Shown here in pieces: positions 45,998 through 58,642 of a stretch of 64,000 nucleotides of DNA. Position 1 is the stretch's first letter. The number at the start of each line of letters is the position of its first letter. Origin of the DNA: Acarospora socialis. Lineage: Eukaryota > Ascomycota > Lecanoromycetes > Acarosporales > Acarosporaceae. The notes beneath the pieces were generated by a model that worked only from the letters and a program-made list of their open reading frames with translations, had not been told where the DNA came from and did no database searches. The position numbers were made by a program, and so were the translations under genes. The DNA lies in contig JAMYGW020000012.1 in the NCBI GenBank assembly GCA_025617375.2, positions 1,178,001-1,242,000 of the forward strand, read 5' to 3'.

Positions 45998-48803
45998 ATG
46001 ATTCAGGCAGCTCAAGGGCCTGGAGAGCCTACCAATGGCCAACACAGCACACAGGAGCTGGGGAGACCACAAGGTGGAGGCTCTCCCAAGCGCGTAAAGA
46101 CAAGCTCGGATGCCGGTCGGTACTCCGAGCAATCTCATCAGTTGCCTGGAGATACAGTTGTCACTTCAGCTGATCCGCGGCAATCACCAACATCGCCAAA
46201 ATCGGCAACACCCCCCACAAAGCCACGAGTAAATGGAACTACAATCTCAAAGGCAGCTCAGACCCCTCAGTGGCCACTCAAAATCGACAGCAAAGCGTCT
46301 CGAAGGAGAACAAACAGCCCGACAGGTGACAGTGGAGCTACGAAACACTCTCCTCCTCAACGCCCTCCTCGTCCAGACCATGTCCAACTACTCACCGAAA
46401 CGCCCAATGGCTACGATCACACGCCAGTGATCTCTTCTCAGCGATCACCGCGAGTCAAGGTGCCTGAGCCGCAATACTGGGAGACCGATTCTCAGAGGCC
46501 ACCTCCTCGGAAATCTAGCCCTCCTAACACTTCCGGTGCCTCCGTGGGCCGAGGCGGGTTCTTGGCTCCTCCTTTGAATGGCTCTGCAATGGGGAGTTCC
46601 AAAAGTACCGCCCCCACATCGACACCAACAGCTCGGCGAGCGATCAATCTAGGACCTCCACCATCGGCACGACGTGGAGCTGCAGCATACTACCTACCAC
46701 CCACTTATGTTACACCCATTCCAGAAGAGTCACTGGAGAGCGCGCATCGGTCTCAAGGCTCTTTCGCTTCAAGTCATGTCATACCTTCAAGTTGGGGTTC
46801 CAGTCCTCCCAATTTGTACGTGGGGGAAGATCCAGGAGAAGACGAAGAAGATGAAAACGTGTCGATTGGGGAGGAAGGGAGAGAATCGAACGGTGGGGAT
46901 CATGACGAAGCGAGCGGCTTGGTCAGGCAAGCCAGTCTTGGCAAAAGACATAAGCCCGCTCTGACGACGATCAAGAGCTCCGAGATGTTGACAAAGGACG
47001 GAGTCACTCCGCAAGGGCCACCGAACACAGTCGACGATCCACCTCGGGAAACTGACGACAAGCCCAAAAGGTTGACGACACGAACGCTTGACGGAGCTGC
47101 CGGGCCAGGCTACGCGCAAGGGAGTAGTAGGCAGTATGCTGAAGAGGGCCTAAGCGGTGGGACAGGTCTTTTGGATCCCTCATCTTCATCGGATGAGTCA
47201 TTAGTGAAGATGTCAAATGCGTCAATCACCGACGCACCATCACAGTCAAGGTCCGTCTCGCCTTTAGCATCACCGATTGACCCAAGGATCCACCAAATCC
47301 TTGGAGGTCTAGAGAAGGCCGGTGCACTTGAGCCTCGAGGCGCTCGTTTTGCAATACCTCGTAGTACACCCCGAATCAATGGTACTTCGGCAGGGCTACA
47401 AAATCCTCCAAAGACGGGGCTCTACACCACGGGGGAGCAAGATTTGAGAAATAGCTTGACGAGTCTTCCAGACCTAATTCGACGTGCGACACGTCTTGCG
47501 TCTGTGTTGGATCGCGGCAGGACTGCAAGTAGGCTCGGGATGTTTGATTCAGAGGAGAGCGGTGACGGAAGAGAGAAGATATCGTCTCGTAAGTCAATTT
47601 AGTACCAAGTACATTTCAGCTCCTAACCCTTTCCTAGCCGCCGGTCGTCGGCGCTCAGGTTCTATATCCGATATCCTTGCATCCTTTCCCTCACCCGGTC
47701 TTGTCACTCCTACTGGCGAACGGCCTTCACCTCGCTGGCCTACTCCCTTCATGAGCTCCGGCTTGGCTCGGAACAAGATCGTCTCGTCACTCGATTCCCC
47801 TTCGACCAACACTCATGGGCGCCGTCGGAGGTGTTGTGGCCTCCCACTCTGGGGCTTTCTCCTTCTTTGCATTATCCTCCTCCTTGCTCTCGCCGCTGCT
47901 GTCGTCATCCCCGTCACACTAGTCGTCATTCCACGACAACATGACGCTGGGAAATCAGGCAGTGGTCATGCCAGTAGCCTTGGGTCATGCCAGCAGAGTC
48001 AACCCTGCGCTAATGGTGGTACGAGTGTATACAACGCCAACTCCTGTCAATGCCTTTGCGCGGATGGCTATGCTGGTGACCGGTGTACGCTCATTACGGA
48101 CAGTAGCTGCGTTACAACCAATATCAAAGTCAACAACGGTGTTGTCAACGCGACCGTTGGTAGTAGCTTGCCTAAACTGCTGCAAGCTGCACAGAGCAGT
48201 TTCGGCATACCCTTAGACCCATCGACATTGATGTCTCTTTTCAGCGCAGCAAACCTGTCCTGTACCTCTCAAAACGCCTTGGTCACATTCAACGGGCGAT
48301 CGCAGCGTCGAAACGTTCCACTCGTCGAGGCTCAACGAATCGAAGACAGTGCTCACTACACACGTGCGAGCAGAGTGGCCGCTCGGACTCTTGCACCAAG
48401 ATTCACCTCAGTAATGGACTCCGCCTCGCCCACTACGAATGTACCCATTCCAGGCCCTGCGTCCGCCATTACCAGCAACGGCCTCGTCTTCGCTGCACCT
48501 ACCGCCACAACTGCGCCATCTGCAACATCGACCTCCTCATTAAGCCTCGGTTCAGGTCCTTATCCCAGAACAGGCAGCGCTGTCGACGACACCACGCTCG
48601 ATTTCGCTCGAATTTGTGTCCTTTACATCTTCCAACTCACAACGCTCAACACGGCCGTCATCGCACAGGAAAATATTCAAACGTTCCTGGACGCATTCAG
48701 CAAGAGCAAATTCAACGTCACCGGACCCATAGAGATCGATTTTGGGAGGTTCAGCATCGATCTTGGGAATGGGACGGTTGTTGGCGGAAGAGGCGGACCA
48801 TGA
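45998..48803 (+). CDS. Single-pass membrane protein with extracellular EGF-like domain
   Basis: Two exons: 45998-47588 and 47638-48803, in phase, 918 aa. The first in-frame ATG is 45998; the open frame begins at about 45882, so an upstream exon is possible. Residues 1-590 are disordered, Ser/Pro-rich and presumably cytosolic. A basic GRRRRCC precedes one transmembrane helix (LWGFLLLCIILLLALAAAVV, about 597-629). Outside it lies an EGF-like module with six cysteines (SCQQSQPCANGGTSV, SCQCLCADGYAGDRC, about 648-680), then a Thr/Ser-rich ectodomain ending in GPIEIDFGRFSIDLGNGTVV. Similar proteins are widespread in filamentous fungi with no established function; a cell-wall-sensing role is inference. 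Confidence 0.82.
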
Positions 48804-50270
48804 ATGACCATCACGATCTTCACCAACATTGGCTTTGTGTAACTGCAAATCTACTCATGGTTCTCTACACCACACCGTCTTACCACTCCTTCTGCATCAT
48901 ATCGGACCATCTACGTCTAGCGTGTCTTTTCTGCGGCGATACCATTTCCAGCGAGCGAGCGAGCGAGCGATCCATATCCGCGAACATCTCTGTATTCTTT
49001 CTTCTGTAAATACTCCTTAGTTCTCGCCCTCTGGTAGCCGGTGGCCAGGGAGCTGCAGACCTACCTACCTATTGAATTGTACGATATGTAAATGGACATA
49101 GCAATCAATGTACATAAACAACATGATAATCCAAGAATTCAGATCATCAGTAACACCGACTCATGTACCTTCCATGCACTCTATGTATAATTGACAGTCA
49201 GGCCCGCTCGGCCTCATACCGGGGACTACGACGGGCGGACCTGTATAACCCAGTCACGGAAGTTAGGGTCAAGACATCGGAACGCCTCCTTCTACGCTAT
49301 AGCAGCTTCTTCGAACGACTGTAGGAAGGGATTCGCACATAGGTCGATTACAACAGTAGCGATTCGTCTTTAACATACCGCATACTGACATTCAGAAATA
49401 TTTCAGAGTACAAAGCCCTACACCAGAACCATCGGTCCTGGAACCACGAACCACGTACGTATGGACTCGGCTCCTGCCTGACACGGATTACTTGCTGTAC
49501 CGGACTGCTATCCATACCATCCCTAGCTAGGTATTGTCTCCTGCCACAGCACCTCGGAGGCACCCTAGGGATAGGGGACCTTTCATATCATATTGCAACT
49601 GTAAAACTTTTATACAAAGAGTCGAGGCGTTAGAATGTCTACCTACCTAGATCCGTCGGGTCGCAAGTGGCAGAGAAGCAAAAAAGGGATGGTGATGAAG
49701 TGCATTACAGCATTCAGCAGCTGAGCTGTGGATAAAGTCGTACTACGTTTGGTATCTTGCATGAGCCCATGAAGACAATACACCAAGAGGATCTGAACCA
49801 GCTGATCTATCCTATTCAGTCCATGAAGATCCCCGAGGTGCTGTTGTTGCCGCCATCGAGAGAGCAGGTTCTGCACTCTACAAGCACAGCTTGCCGCACG
49901 CCCCGGAGCCTGGGTAGGCAAAGATCAAACGGCCTTCGTTGTGGCTTCATGACGGTTGCAGCCCGCACAACGGGGCGGACTAGCTGCCCTTTGGTGTAAC
50001 TGCGATTCCCGGGCTCCTGGCGACATCCTGTGGACGCGTCCAGGGCGGACGCTCCAGACCGATTTGAAGAGAATTGTGGGGAGAAAGGGAGAGCAGTCTA
50101 CTACAGAGCTATACGAAAACGATGTAGAAAACTAACGTCCTATGTGAAAGCATAGTCGGGGTGTATCACAGCTGCCAGGATCGTAAAAAACAGAGAATAC
50201 GCAGCTGTGTAATGTAGATTTAACGGCTGTGCTACAGGTAGGGTGAGTTAGCCTTGTTGGAAACCCTTTT
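48804..50270. other. Intergenic region
   Basis: 1.47 kb; only a gcga microsatellite near 48953-48972 was noticed. Confidence 0.4.
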
Positions 50271-52636
50271 TCACCTCCGCGAAGAGATGCGGTCGTCGCT
50301 GGAGAGAAGTTGAAGTTCTTCTCCGCTTTCGTTCTTGTAGACACTGCTGGAGCCGACCAATTCCTTCCGTCCGATCCTCGGATGGTCGGGGTCCACATCG
50401 GGTGGCATGCCGAACGTTTCTCCAAACTTGGTCACCGGCACGACGGAGGTGCCGCCGGACCAGGTACCCATGCCAGCTTCTTCGTACGCCAGACGTTGAA
50501 GCTGTAGTTTTTCGTTCAGGGCCCATTGGACGCGTTGATAATCGCGCATATTCCGTTTCCGCTGGATGAAGCCAACAAGAGTGTCGAGGATGAGGCTGGT
50601 AGTGATGAGGAGGCCGCCGACGATCAGGATGATGACGATGCCGAGGGTCGAGAAATTCATGGCATTGTTGGTGGAGCGAACTTGCTGGTTGTCGCACATC
50701 ATCTGGGAGATTGGCTCCGTGGGTTTGCTGATGTAGGCTCCCTCGATTAAGTTCGTTGGACCGGTGGCATACTGCACGACGGATTGCTGCAGCCTCGCGA
50801 GCCCCGTTGCGAACCACGATTCGACCTCAATCATCCATTGATTGTTCGGCAGTGGACCCGACTGGATGCCGCTTACGACCTCTTGGGCGCGTAGAGCTGC
50901 AGGGCCGCGGCCACCGATACCTTTCCGTAATTCTGTCAGTGGTCGGAGTTTCCTGATCAGGTATGGAACTGGAGTAAACTTACTGTAACTGATAGTCTCC
51001 AAGAGGAAGTCGAGGGACAGGCGGGAAGTCATTACAGATTGGACGGCGTTGAATCCTATAGCTGGGGTACTTTTGACAGCGGTGTAGTAGGATTGAAAAT
51101 CGGTACATTCCTGATTGTTGGGGTTGCAGAACTGATGTTGGTCGATGCATGCCAATGGGCTAACAACTGTATGGAAGGATTAGAGGCAAAATCTCTCGGT
51201 GTGACAAACTTCAGCACTTACAGAAATCAGAACTGAAATAGGTGGTATTTCGGCCGTTATCAATAACCGACATCTCTTCTGTCGTGGCTGTAAAGAACGG
51301 ATCATGTACAGGGTCTAAATATAGAAGGCTGTTGGCAGCCAGGAAGATGATTGATACATCAGCATCATCTCGAGATAGAGCTTTGACGGGAATCCAGGTG
51401 TTGTTGATTCCGCCGCTAGAATACAAGGAGGAGCTACACTGAGTCAGCAGCTATACGTGATACCAGGCCTTCAATATATCGAGAGAGCCATTAATATGGA
51501 ATTAAAAACCCAAGGATGTTCACTGAAGTTGTCCATTTGCTGTGCAAGTACGAAAGGAAGATCTGTAAACAGTAATGATCACAGCGATGTGCACAATCCT
51601 TAGCAGTGACCCTAAGTCCTGTCTGCACACCTGATAATGCCACGATAGACGGAAAGTGATGTCAGTCACTTGATACTCACCTAATCTCATAACCATAACC
51701 GGTAGTAGCGGCATGTCTGTTGTAATAATAAGTGAAATTATTGCCGTAGCTTCGTCCAAAGTTATAGAAGTCAATGATATCGCCGGGCTGGCCTTCGAAT
51801 CCGCTCCCCAACTCCTTGAGTTCCAGTGCATCCGTGTAATTGAAAGAGGTGATAAAGCCTTTGTCTTTGATAGGAGCGCAGGTGGTCTTCCGGCGGTAAG
51901 TGATTCTGTCCTTTTCTTGAGTGTTGATGCCAAGGTCATCGTGGGATGAGATGTTGCCTGTATCCATCGATATAGCGGGCGTACGTGAAGAGAGGCACAT
52001 GCCGGCAGCGAATGGACATGTAACATTTCGATTCATCCTGTATGCGATCTGCTGCTTGCTGTATTGATTGCACTGGAGTGTGTCTGACTGGGAACCGTAG
52101 CAGGCCCGAGCATAGCCTGCAGCAGTGATGGTGTCGTTCAGTATTTTGCGCTGAAACGCAAAATGAGAAGTGGTACTATTCAAAGTCCAGTTGCCACAAT
52201 TATCGCTCCTGGCCAAGACCGCGTCGCCGGCAGCTTTAGTGACCTCCGATGAAAAGATGCCCGCCAGGGCGAACGCGATGAGATTAGCCAGCGCTAGAAG
52301 GGCAAGTGGCAGAGATCTCCATAACGGCCGCTTTGCCAATTTTCTCCAGACGTAAGACAATTGGAGGAGTTGCCACGAGGCTGCGCCAGGTGTACCGCTA
52401 TTCCGAAGTATGGCTTGTTGTTGATGATGCAGACCATCGCGAGGGTCCTGACTGGTGCGCAACTGGTGAATGCTGAAGCTGAGGATTTTCCACACTGCTG
52501 CACCAGTTGCGGCCACGAAGATGGCAAGGAACGCGGTGAGGAGAGAACCATTGCGGGAGGAAAGGGTTATAGTCGATCCGACGATGGAATTGTGGCTGTG
52601 ATTGATCCATATGCCGTGATAAACTTGCTCGGACAT
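50271..52636 (-). CDS. Polytopic fungal membrane protein, unknown function
   Basis: Four exons: 51681-52636, 51222-51433, 50984-51166 and 50271-50932; 670 aa, all phases match. A further small exon inside the 247-nt first intron cannot be excluded. N-terminal membrane segment (LLTAFLAIFVAATGAAVW) then SIHQLRTSQDPRDGLHHQQQ and ILRNSGTPGAASWQLL, a motif typical of a widespread fungal family. A second helix (LPLALLALANLIAFALAGIF), a long Asn-glycosylation-rich ectodomain with paired cysteines, and a last helix (LGIVIILIVGGLLITTSLIL) before a cytosolic tail. The layout suggests a plasma-membrane protein; no function known. Confidence 0.78.
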
Positions 52637-53652
52637 TGCAGACGAGCAGCAGATGGCACTGACGAGGACGAGGAGAAGAGAGAAGAGGAGGAGGAGGAGC
52701 AGGAGGAAGAGGACGACGACGACAACGACGCCAATGGTGACGGCTTGACAGAGTCAGGCATATCTTGGGTGGCTCGCTCTGATACATATAGGGAAACACT
52801 GCACGAATACTGGGAATCTGACAGATTGTTCAGCCCCCACCCTTCGGCGCTACAGTCCTTGAGCTTCACTGGTCTTACTCTAGACTAGAGGCATCCTAGC
52901 CGACCCTAATGCAGCCCATTTGGCTCCATGGTGCTGCGCCGCAGAATAAGGTATTTCGGGAGTCGGGGGCGAGCCCATGGTACCGATCCGTAGGCTCGGG
53001 GTGTTCAGGTTAGAGCGACACCCCGATTATTGAGTCCGTCCAATCCCTTTGCTCCGGCCCCGGCTTGCTTGGTAGAGCATTCGTTCTTCATCTGTATCTC
53101 GCCAGCCGTTATTGATTGGCGATAGCTTGGCGGCCCTCCCCCTATTTTACACAGCCGTTTGAAGCGATAGATCTTCGATATATTATACATATGTGGCTGA
53201 TGCGACGTCCAGACTTGTGTGGTTGGTATGTAAGTGGTTTGTCGTTTAAGTGCGTGGATGACGAATGTCGCCGCTCTGCGAGACATTATCCATTACCGTA
53301 CGAGCGTATCCATGGTTAACTTACGCGTGTCTTGAACACGGTGAAGGTATGCAATAAGATACCAGCAAACTCTCGAGTCCCAATTTTTTCGGTATAGATC
53401 ACGCGAAATTTGTGCGAGACATTTAAGGGTCCCACCGAAAGACTTCGAGCTTGAGAGAGCAGAAAAGCGCCGTTCGCCACACTCCCACCCCTCCTCGCCT
53501 TTGCTGCCAGGTTTGGCGTCCGTTTGCTCGACCCCTACGGCGGAGATGCCCCACTTCCACGCCGCTCCCGTCCCCATACGCAGAACATCCACGAAGCCAC
53601 TGAGTCAATGACCCTCGCGCGCTCGCCCTTACACTATATACGATAGTACCGC
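52637..53652. other. Intergenic region
   Basis: 1.0 kb with no recognised gene. A gaggaggag-rich patch lies at 52676-52735, immediately upstream of the membrane-protein gene. Confidence 0.4.
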
Positions 53653-55464
53653 TCAACCGAACAACAACACCCCGTCCCCCTCCCCCTTCCCTGCAATTCT
53701 CTGCCGCAACAACATCCCCCTCACATTCTTCATCCTCTCCTCCACGGCCCGTTCCTCACGCATCCATCGCCCCTCCTCCTCCCTCTCCCCTTCCTCCACA
53801 GCCCCAGTGCTCGCTCCGCCGCCGAACCATCCGCGACCCTTTTTAATTTTCCTCCCCGCAACCTGTTGTTTCTCCGCTTTCTCAGCAAGCACCATCTTCT
53901 CCACCATCTTCCGCCAATTCCCCAGCCCGACGTCGAGACATTCCTGGCAGCGCCTCCGTCCGTTAGGGTCCGTGTCCGGGCTCGTGAAGGTCGCTTCCGC
54001 GACGTCGACCGCTTCTCGCGTCCACGCGAGGCCGTCCTCCCTCTTCTTCGTGCCCGAAGCGAATAAGATCTCGCCGATATTCGCCATGAGCCCCGCTTCG
54101 TCGCATATTTCCCTGCCGTCGCGTTTCGGCACGTCGTTGCCGGAGGGCGGTTCAGGCGGGTACGGAGGTGCGACGATGAGGGAGCGGAGGAGGGAGGAGA
54201 TGGTCGAGAGGAGCGAGGGCGGAGTGTCGGCTTCGGCGTCGTCGTCGGGGATGGAGAAGTGGAGGGTTGATGGCTGGCCGGGGGGAAGAGAACGGCGGGC
54301 GCGGAGGACGGAGAGGAGGATGGGGAGAGCAGTGGAGAGGGAGCCGGTGCGGGCATGATGGGTTGCGAGGGCGGTGGTGGCGAGGAGGAGGTTGGAGGTT
54401 ATGAAGGGGGCGGTGTCGACGGTGTCGTTGATGATGCCCGTTTTGCGGTCGAGGATGTTGGACGCGGTAGTGGTTTGAGGCAGGCCGCTGACTGCGATGT
54501 CTAAGGCCCAGCTGTACATTTCCTCGGCGCTTTGCGGCAGATCCTTGTAGTCGAGCCAGTCGGCGTAGGCGAGAGCGGCGTCAAGACGTTGGCGGGTGCT
54601 GAAGCCAACGGTCGTGAGAATCTTGGTGTAGATCGATTCCGGGGTGGCGTAGGCCGGGGTGCAGTTTTCTTCGAGAGGCGCGGCATGGGCCCCCGGCGGG
54701 ACAGGCTTGGGGCGAGGGTTTGAAGGGCCAATCACCACTTCTGCCGGAAAGACGATGTTGCGAGTTGTATCTTTCAGGCACCCGTCAAGGTGTTCTGCCA
54801 CTCTCGCAGATCCCATCAGAGCTTCGTAGTAGCCGCGTCGCCACGGCTCGCTTTTGCTGCTGATGTCTAGTCCCGTCTTCCCAGCGCCGGCGACGAGGAT
54901 GCCCCCTTCCACTGATTCGGTGATGCCGGCGCCGTCCTTTGAAGGGTCTTCTAGTCTCTCTATCAATTTCCTATACCGCACACCCACGCTCGCCCAGTCC
55001 GTCATCCCGTACTCCATCGTGCCCGCCAACTCCTGCCCCTTCGCACTGCGCCACGTATTCCTGCTCCTCCATGTCCACTCGCCGGGACTCGGGAACTTGC
55101 GCTCGATACGTTCATCTTGCACGCCGAAGAACATGACTAGCACGAGCGCGATGGCCGTCCACCCGTATGCCGTCCATTTCCAGGCCAGCCATAGTTGGTC
55201 TTTGATGTATTTCTTCCGTTCTGTCGTCAGAAGGCGGGAGAGTTGGTACTGTATGTTGACGTTGTTGCGGGAGCGGAGCGGGCGGAGGGTGGAGGGGGCG
55301 TGCAGGAAGGGGAGTTGGGGTCGTGGGGAGGCGGGGGAGATTAGGAGGAGTTGGGAGTTGTGGGTGAAGAGGCGAGGTCTAGGAGGGCCATGAAGGATAT
55401 TTGGGGGCCGGAGAGGTCGGAGAAGAGGTTTTATGAGGAGGATGGACGACCGCAATGGATACAT
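53653..55464 (-). CDS. Mitochondrial-type membrane protein with helical repeats
   Basis: Single frame of 603 aa from the ATG at 55464 (MYPLRSSILLIKPLLRPLRP), which gives an Arg-rich, acid-free presequence; ATGs at 55563 and 55560 are also in frame. One membrane segment (WLAWKWTAYGWTAIALVLVM) follows the presequence. The rest is soluble and helical, with TPR-like pieces (RLDAALAYADWLDYKDLPQS and AEEMYSWALDIA). Ends in a Lys/Glu-rich tail. The plan (presequence, one helix, TPR-like domain) recalls Mgr3-type adaptors of the inner-membrane i-AAA protease, but similarity is too weak to name it. Its start lies 147 bp from the divergent VMA22 start. Confidence 0.75.
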   Translation of the reverse strand: MYPLRSSILLIKPLLRPLRPPNILHGPPRPRLFTHNSQLLLISPASPRPQLPFLHAPSTLRPLRSRNNVNIQYQLSRLLTTERKKYIKDQLWLAWKWTAYGWTAIALVLVMFFGVQDERIERKFPSPGEWTWRSRNTWRSAKGQELAGTMEYGMTDWASVGVRYRKLIERLEDPSKDGAGITESVEGGILVAGAGKTGLDISSKSEPWRRGYYEALMGSARVAEHLDGCLKDTTRNIVFPAEVVIGPSNPRPKPVPPGAHAAPLEENCTPAYATPESIYTKILTTVGFSTRQRLDAALAYADWLDYKDLPQSAEEMYSWALDIAVSGLPQTTTASNILDRKTGIINDTVDTAPFITSNLLLATTALATHHARTGSLSTALPILLSVLRARRSLPPGQPSTLHFSIPDDDAEADTPPSLLSTISSLLRSLIVAPPYPPEPPSGNDVPKRDGREICDEAGLMANIGEILFASGTKKREDGLAWTREAVDVAEATFTSPDTDPNGRRRCQECLDVGLGNWRKMVEKMVLAEKAEKQQVAGRKIKKGRGWFGGGASTGAVEEGEREEEGRWMREERAVEERMKNVRGMLLRQRIAGKGEGDGVLLFG

Positions 55465-55610
55465 TTTGGTGAGGAAGGACTGCTCTGTCGAGATGTTGAG
55501 ATTATCGCTAGTGGTGGTGGTGGAATGATGCAACGGCAAGATCCGCTTCACGTGTATCATCATAGACCAGCGACCCCAAGGCCTTCGACCCACTAGGGTT
55601 TTCGAGACAT

Positions 55611-56355
55611 ATGAACAAGATGACAGAAGTCCTCAACGGCAGGATGCCATTGTCTGCAAAAGATTCTACCTCTCAGGAACAGCTCGTCCGCTCCCTTGAC
55701 GGCCTTCTCGAACGCTACCTCCACCTTCTTGACCAGTACCAGACCCTACAACAAGAGCTCACGAAGCATTTTTCCGCCGTAGGGAATCACCGTATCATTC
55801 CTCCAGACAAGTCATACAACTGATTCTGAGCTTTCTATTAGGGCTATTTCTCCCTCGCACGAGCCAACTTCAACTCACCGAACCGCATTCGCTACGGCCA
55901 GGATTTCTATGATGAACGAATGCAAGCTTTGAGAACAGTGTAGGACTCAACGATATTAGTAGAAGTGTAAACGTTGAGCAGCTGAACGATTGTGTAGAAA
56001 GATCGTCTCTTCCTCTTCTAGTCCGAGCCCTACGTTCACGATAACAGTTTCGCTAGAAACGCCGGTGGAGAGCCATGAAAGGTCAACGTCATCAGTTAAG
56101 GAGAAGCCACAAGCGGCAGAGGAACAGACTGTTCGTAGCAACGATGCGAAGCTCGCTTCCAACACTAAGGGTCCCTGTCTTGATCCCTTGAAGTGGTTTG
56201 GCATATTGGTTCCGCCCGCTCTGCGTGCTTCTCAGGCAGAGTTCTCCCGTGCAGTATTAGAGTCGATACCGAAGCTAGCCAGTGTGAATGAGGAGATGCG
56301 CTCTATAGAGGAAGAAGTCAGAACAAAACGGCGCGAGCTGGGAAGAGGGCAATAA
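55611..56355 (+). CDS. VMA22: Vma22-like V-ATPase assembly factor
   Basis: Three exons: 55611-55778, 55842-55939 and 55998-56355; 207 aa, in phase. An N-terminal helical part (QLVRSLDGLLERYLHLLDQY, QTLQQELTKHF) is followed by GYFSLARANFNSPNRIRYGQ and DFYDERMQALRTV. After a polar linker comes LDPLKWFGILVPPALRASQA and a final coiled coil (SVNEEMRSIEEEVRTKRREL). These blocks match fungal Vma22 / animal CCDC115, an ER protein needed for assembly of the V-ATPase membrane sector. The start could be the second ATG (55620). Short divergent promoter shared with the mitochondrial-type gene. Confidence 0.85.
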
Positions 56356-56517
56356 GGTAGGTGTTATTAGCTGCGGCATACATTTATCTGGCCAGTTTCC
56401 TGAAGTCCACTCGATCTAGACGGAGAATTTATAAAAGTTATAGCGAAGGTCGACAGCCGCCCGCGGACGTGTCATTGACTAGCTTTTCAAACTTGGGGAT
56501 CCGTCCCGCGTCTAAAG

Positions 56518-58642
56518 CTACCCAATCGTTCTCACCACCTCGCCTACAGCCTTCAGTAGTGCCTCATCTCCATTTCCCAGCGCAGGCCCACCCATAGTCT
56601 CGATCATCCTTCTCGCGCACATCTGCAGCCCTTCCAAAAGTCTCTCGATTCTAAACCGTACTTGGGACCTCTCCAACGAGCTACATGTCAGGAACGGAAT
56701 ACGAATGCCCAGCCTGGCCCTGGCTTTCTCGGGTACTTTGAAAGGAGACTGCCTAGAAGTAGGCGGAAAAGCTGATATAAGCAGCTCAGAGACATGGTTT
56801 AGAGCCAGCAGCGTGGCAAAGAGGCTGCAACGGAAGGCGTCTGTCGTACATGGAAAGATGTTACGCAGCGGTTGAAGTTGGCTGTCCTCGAGGTCGCCGC
56901 TCTGATGATAGTATTCAGGCTGATGGGGTTGTGGTGAGGAACGTAAACTGGAGCTCCTGCTATGTCTCGGTAGAAAGGGTGACGATCGTGACCATGAGGA
57001 AGAGGGTGGCATCTGAGGGGTACCTTGACATGCCAGACGAGGAGCTCGCTGTTTACGCAACTCGAAAATGACCGGAGAGTTGGGTTGCAGCATTGTCAAA
57101 GGAAAGTTGGCAACTGATTCTTCAAGCTGGGAAAGAATCCACGGCAACTGCTTGGCCCTTATCGAGAAGCTACGATAGCTCTTCGGAACTACATCGTTTG
57201 GGACGATTTCTGACGACAGGGGATCTTTGCTCCGCGACAGAGTCCCAGAGGTCGTTACTGTCGGAGTTCTTGGTGGAGTTATCGGTCGAGGTGCCTCGCT
57301 TACTGCCGTTTCGAGCTTCTTTTGTGTTATGCCCATGGTTGCCAGGACATTCTGGAGAGTCTCCCCATTGTCGATAACGTCTGGGGTGTCCGGTGGTGTA
57401 TCTGGACTGAATGCCGATACAAGCTTCGGGTTCTGCTGGGGCGTCGATGGCTTGATGACTCTGGGTAGAGAAGTTGCGGTCGAACAGGTTCTCGAAACGC
57501 TCACCAGCTTCGGTCTTCCGGGGTTGACAGCTACAAGGGCGTCCTGAAAGCACGGAGTCAGTACCAACCATTACAGCACCGTGGTAGCACCACATATCAA
57601 AAGAAAGGATACATACAAGTGACAATTGTGTGTTATCTGTCCTACCATGCCTCGATCTGATGCGTCGCACTTGCGTACCGCTCTGAGCGTTGCCGGCAAC
57701 ATTCGGAGCCGTGCTACTGCCGATTACAGATGTTGTACAGGCATCATCTATCCAGCTCTGACATGGTGCAGACGCTGGCACCGGATCGGTTTCACTGCGC
57801 GATATGGTTGGCCTAGGCGCTGTGCCCGGGGTAGCTTGACGCTTTCGGCTTTTTGAAAGCCGTTCGCAGGGCGAGGTCGGCCATGGTGCGAATGCGGGAC
57901 TCAATGAGGGTGTGCCAAGCCGGTATGCGTTGTTGGCAGGGCAATAGCCAGGTCGGCCTTCGAGAATTAGATTCGCTGACGCTGGTGGATTCTCATACGG
58001 TGATGAGGTGTACGTTTCTCCGCAGGGCAATCCTGCAACGCGGTTGTGGTAACCTCTCTTCTCATCATTGAGCGTGTCCGTCTGAAGTATAAACGAATAA
58101 CGGACCGGTGCGGTCTGGGACTTTGGACAGTCACGAACGAAGTTGTGTATGCTGGCGTCTGATCGTAGGCGCTGTACTTCTGACCGCTTGGCCCTCGTTC
58201 TTGGACTGGTCGATGTCTCTGGGCGACGGAAGAACTTCTCGAAGTCGAACGGGGGTTCGGAAGGCAGAGGCTTTTCTACCTTCATTGTCACCGGTTTCTC
58301 GTCGCTTGATGATTGAAATGCCGGAAGCAGTTGAGGGCGCCCTCGTTGCATCCGCCTCACCGACGGGAACCGGGACGAAGGCGATGGCGGACCTTGAGAG
58401 GTTGACGGTCGTTCGATGCCACCGCTGCCAGCCTTCTGACTTTTCCTGGACATGATCGAAGCAGAACGGCTAGGGTGCGCTTGCCGCAGAAAGTCAGATA
58501 ACTTCAGGCTTGGAGACCTTGTCTTGAAGGAGGGCCGTGTGGGAGGAAGGTCAGAACGGTGTTGTTCGTGCATCTTTGTTGCTTGAAGATGGCCGACATC
58601 AAGAGGAAGATAGGTAGCGGAGCAGAGTTTATGTTGATACAT
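56518..58642 (-). CDS. Disordered conserved fungal protein, unknown function
   Basis: Two exons: 57617-58642 and 56518-57543, joined in phase across a 73-nt intron, 683 aa (660 if the ATG at 58573 is used). The N-terminal half is Ser/Pro/Arg-rich with phosphosite-like motifs (KTRSPSLKLSDFLRQ). The C-terminal 200 residues look folded and helical: RCSLFATLLALNHVSELLIS, EKARARLGIRIPFL and ERSQVRFRIERLLEGLQMCA. No catalytic motif. Function unknown. Confidence 0.72.

Noticed and set aside
53730-54356. 208-aa minus-strand ORF and 183-aa plus-strand ORF inside the mitochondrial-type gene
   Set aside because: Both are Arg/Ser/Pro-rich shadows of the real frame in GC-rich coding sequence.
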